Part shown: piece after piece, positions 29,894 to 30,480 of the stretch
Layout: each line of letters begins with the position of its first letter
Numbering within the stretch: position 1 is the stretch's first letter
Assembly (NCBI GenBank): GCA_041671025.1
Contig: JBAZCI010000011.1
Location: 1-30,480, forward strand
Origin: JBAZCI01 sp041671025
Lineage (GTDB): Bacteria > Patescibacteriota > Patescibacteriia > UBA10025
Direction: 5' to 3'
Length of the DNA stretch: 30,480 nt
Position numbers and translations under genes: made by a program
Notes under the pieces: model-generated
Told to the model about the DNA's origin: nothing
What the model saw: the letters and a program-made list of their open reading frames with translations, nothing else
Database searches by the model: none

Positions 29894-30373
29894 TTACTTA
29901 TTTACTCCTGTCTCCTGCACACCATCTACAAAACCTATTGGTAATGAAGAAGAATCTTCTACTGGAGGAAGTTCAAAACGCTCTTTTAATTTTGTAAGTA
30001 GTATTGGAAGAAATTTAAAATACTCCTTCACCCATACATTTGACGATTCATTGACAGTCCCAAAGACCTTAGCCATTCCCCCAAAAATTATCTCAAATTT
30101 CAAACTACTAGCTTCTTCTGTTACTTTATAATTTTTTAAATCAGAAAGGAAGAATATTTGAATATCAACTCTTTGAAGTTCTACATTACAAATAATAATT
30201 GAGCGTTGCGTCAAAAAGTTCATTGCGTAAATCTTCCTTCCTTCCTTTTGATTTTCAAAAATCATTCCCGTCAAAATAAGATCGCCAACAGTATATTGAA
30301 GAAGTTTCTCAAATAAACCGACCAATTCAGACTTACTTTTCAAGTAAGATTGTAACTTTTCAATATAGCTCAT
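29894..30373 (-). CDS. Unknown protein in AT-rich DNA downstream of dnaK
   Basis: 159 residues, mainly alpha/beta, soluble, not recognised. It starts M-S-Y-I-E-K-L-Q-S-Y-L-K-S-K-S-E-L-V with an amphipathic helix, then strands around I-I-I-C-N-V-E-L-Q-R-V-D-I-Q-I-F-F. Its base and codon use are clearly more AT-rich than every neighbour (many AAA, AAT, TTT and TTA codons), which suggests recent gain. It begins only 10 bases after the dnaK stop and has no Shine-Dalgarno or own promoter that I could find, so it is probably expressed with dnaK. Confidence 0.75.
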   Translation of the reverse strand: MSYIEKLQSYLKSKSELVGLFEKLLQYTVGDLILTGMIFENQKEGRKIYAMNFLTQRSIIICNVELQRVDIQIFFLSDLKNYKVTEEASSLKFEIIFGGMAKVFGTVNESSNVWVKEYFKFLPILLTKLKERFELPPVEDSSSLPIGFVDGVQETGVNK

Positions 30374-30383
30374 AATATTTGGT

Positions 30384-30480
30384 TTACTTCTTCACTTCCT
30401 CATACTCCCCCTCAACCGTCCCCTTGCCCTTGGCATCAGCGGCACCGGACTGCTTATCGGCTCCAGGAGTGCCCTGTGAC
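30384..30480 (-). CDS. dnaK: Chaperone DnaK, C-terminal end only
   Basis: Reading minus from 30479 gives S-Q-G-T-P-G-A-D-K-Q-S-G, then a Lys/Gly-rich stretch and G-E-Y-E-E-V-K-K followed by TAA at 30384-30386. A disordered Gly/Ala/Lys-rich tail ending in an acidic E-(Y/F)-E-E-V motif is the usual DnaK C-terminus, where it aids substrate capture. The rest of the gene lies beyond the window. dnaJ, its partner, is on the same strand at 22869-24011. Confidence 0.8.
   Translation of the reverse strand, partial: SQGTPGADKQSGAADAKGKGTVEGEYEEVKK

Noticed and set aside
1..30480. CRISPR array, rRNA genes, prophage or IS transposase
   Set aside because: No regularly spaced direct repeats, no rRNA sequence and no transposase, integrase or phage structural proteins were found.

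Overview
The window looks like chromosomal DNA from a small-genome bacterium, most probably a member of the Patescibacteria (Candidate Phyla Radiation, CPR). The reasons are the mix of compact housekeeping genes with many short proteins of unknown function, a VirD4/TraG-like ATPase operon of the kind often seen in CPR genomes, multi-pass membrane proteins without clear relatives, and short leaders with sigma70-type promoters. TGA is used as a stop (for example cysS and the 17639-18106 gene), so the standard bacterial code applies and the UGA-as-glycine CPR lineages are excluded. The lineage call is inference; no marker gene for placement is present.

Layout. 1-6774: a small membrane protein, a DUF59 Fe-S assembly factor, the divergent GMP-making pair guaA (-) and guaB (+), an amidohydrolase-type deaminase (-), and inositol-3-phosphate synthase (+). 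6790-7731: a small unknown gene and a tRNA-Gln(CTG) locus in which one intact tRNA sits inside a second, broken copy. 7732-10115: dnaX and a conserved-looking unknown protein. 10241-16548: a four-gene minus-strand operon (unknown disordered/amphipathic protein, membrane TraG/VirD4-like ATPase, membrane subtilase with an inserted dockerin, membrane-anchored methyltransferase). 16741-21592 (+): a putative lipoprotein, a two-gene unit (anchored Ig-like protein plus membrane-anchored single-AAA Clp-like ATPase), cysS and dus. 21649-25111 (-): a small unknown protein, a membrane protein, dnaJ and a large membrane protein. 25185-30373: an accessory stretch with a candidate structured RNA, a DUF3467 protein, several small single-gene units with strong Shine-Dalgarno sites and their own terminators, and clusters of palindromic repeats. 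The right edge holds the C-terminus of dnaK.

How parts fit together. GuaB and GuaA turn IMP into XMP and then GMP and are fired from one 60-bp divergent promoter region. DnaK and DnaJ are chaperone partners but are separated here by about 6 kb of accessory genes. The 16548-10241 operon puts a membrane motor, a secreted protease and a membrane methyltransferase under one strong promoter, suggesting a shared envelope function. Two kinds of expression signal recur: housekeeping genes have good -10 boxes, very short leaders and no Shine-Dalgarno, whereas small accessory genes have TTGACA-like -35 boxes, poorer -10 boxes, clear Shine-Dalgarno sites and private terminators.

The most unusual items are the nested tRNA-Gln locus, the structured-RNA candidate at 25221-25577, the membrane-anchored Clp D1 ATPase coupled to an Ig-like protein, the dockerin placed inside the subtilase fold, and the dense palindrome cluster at 29622-29840.
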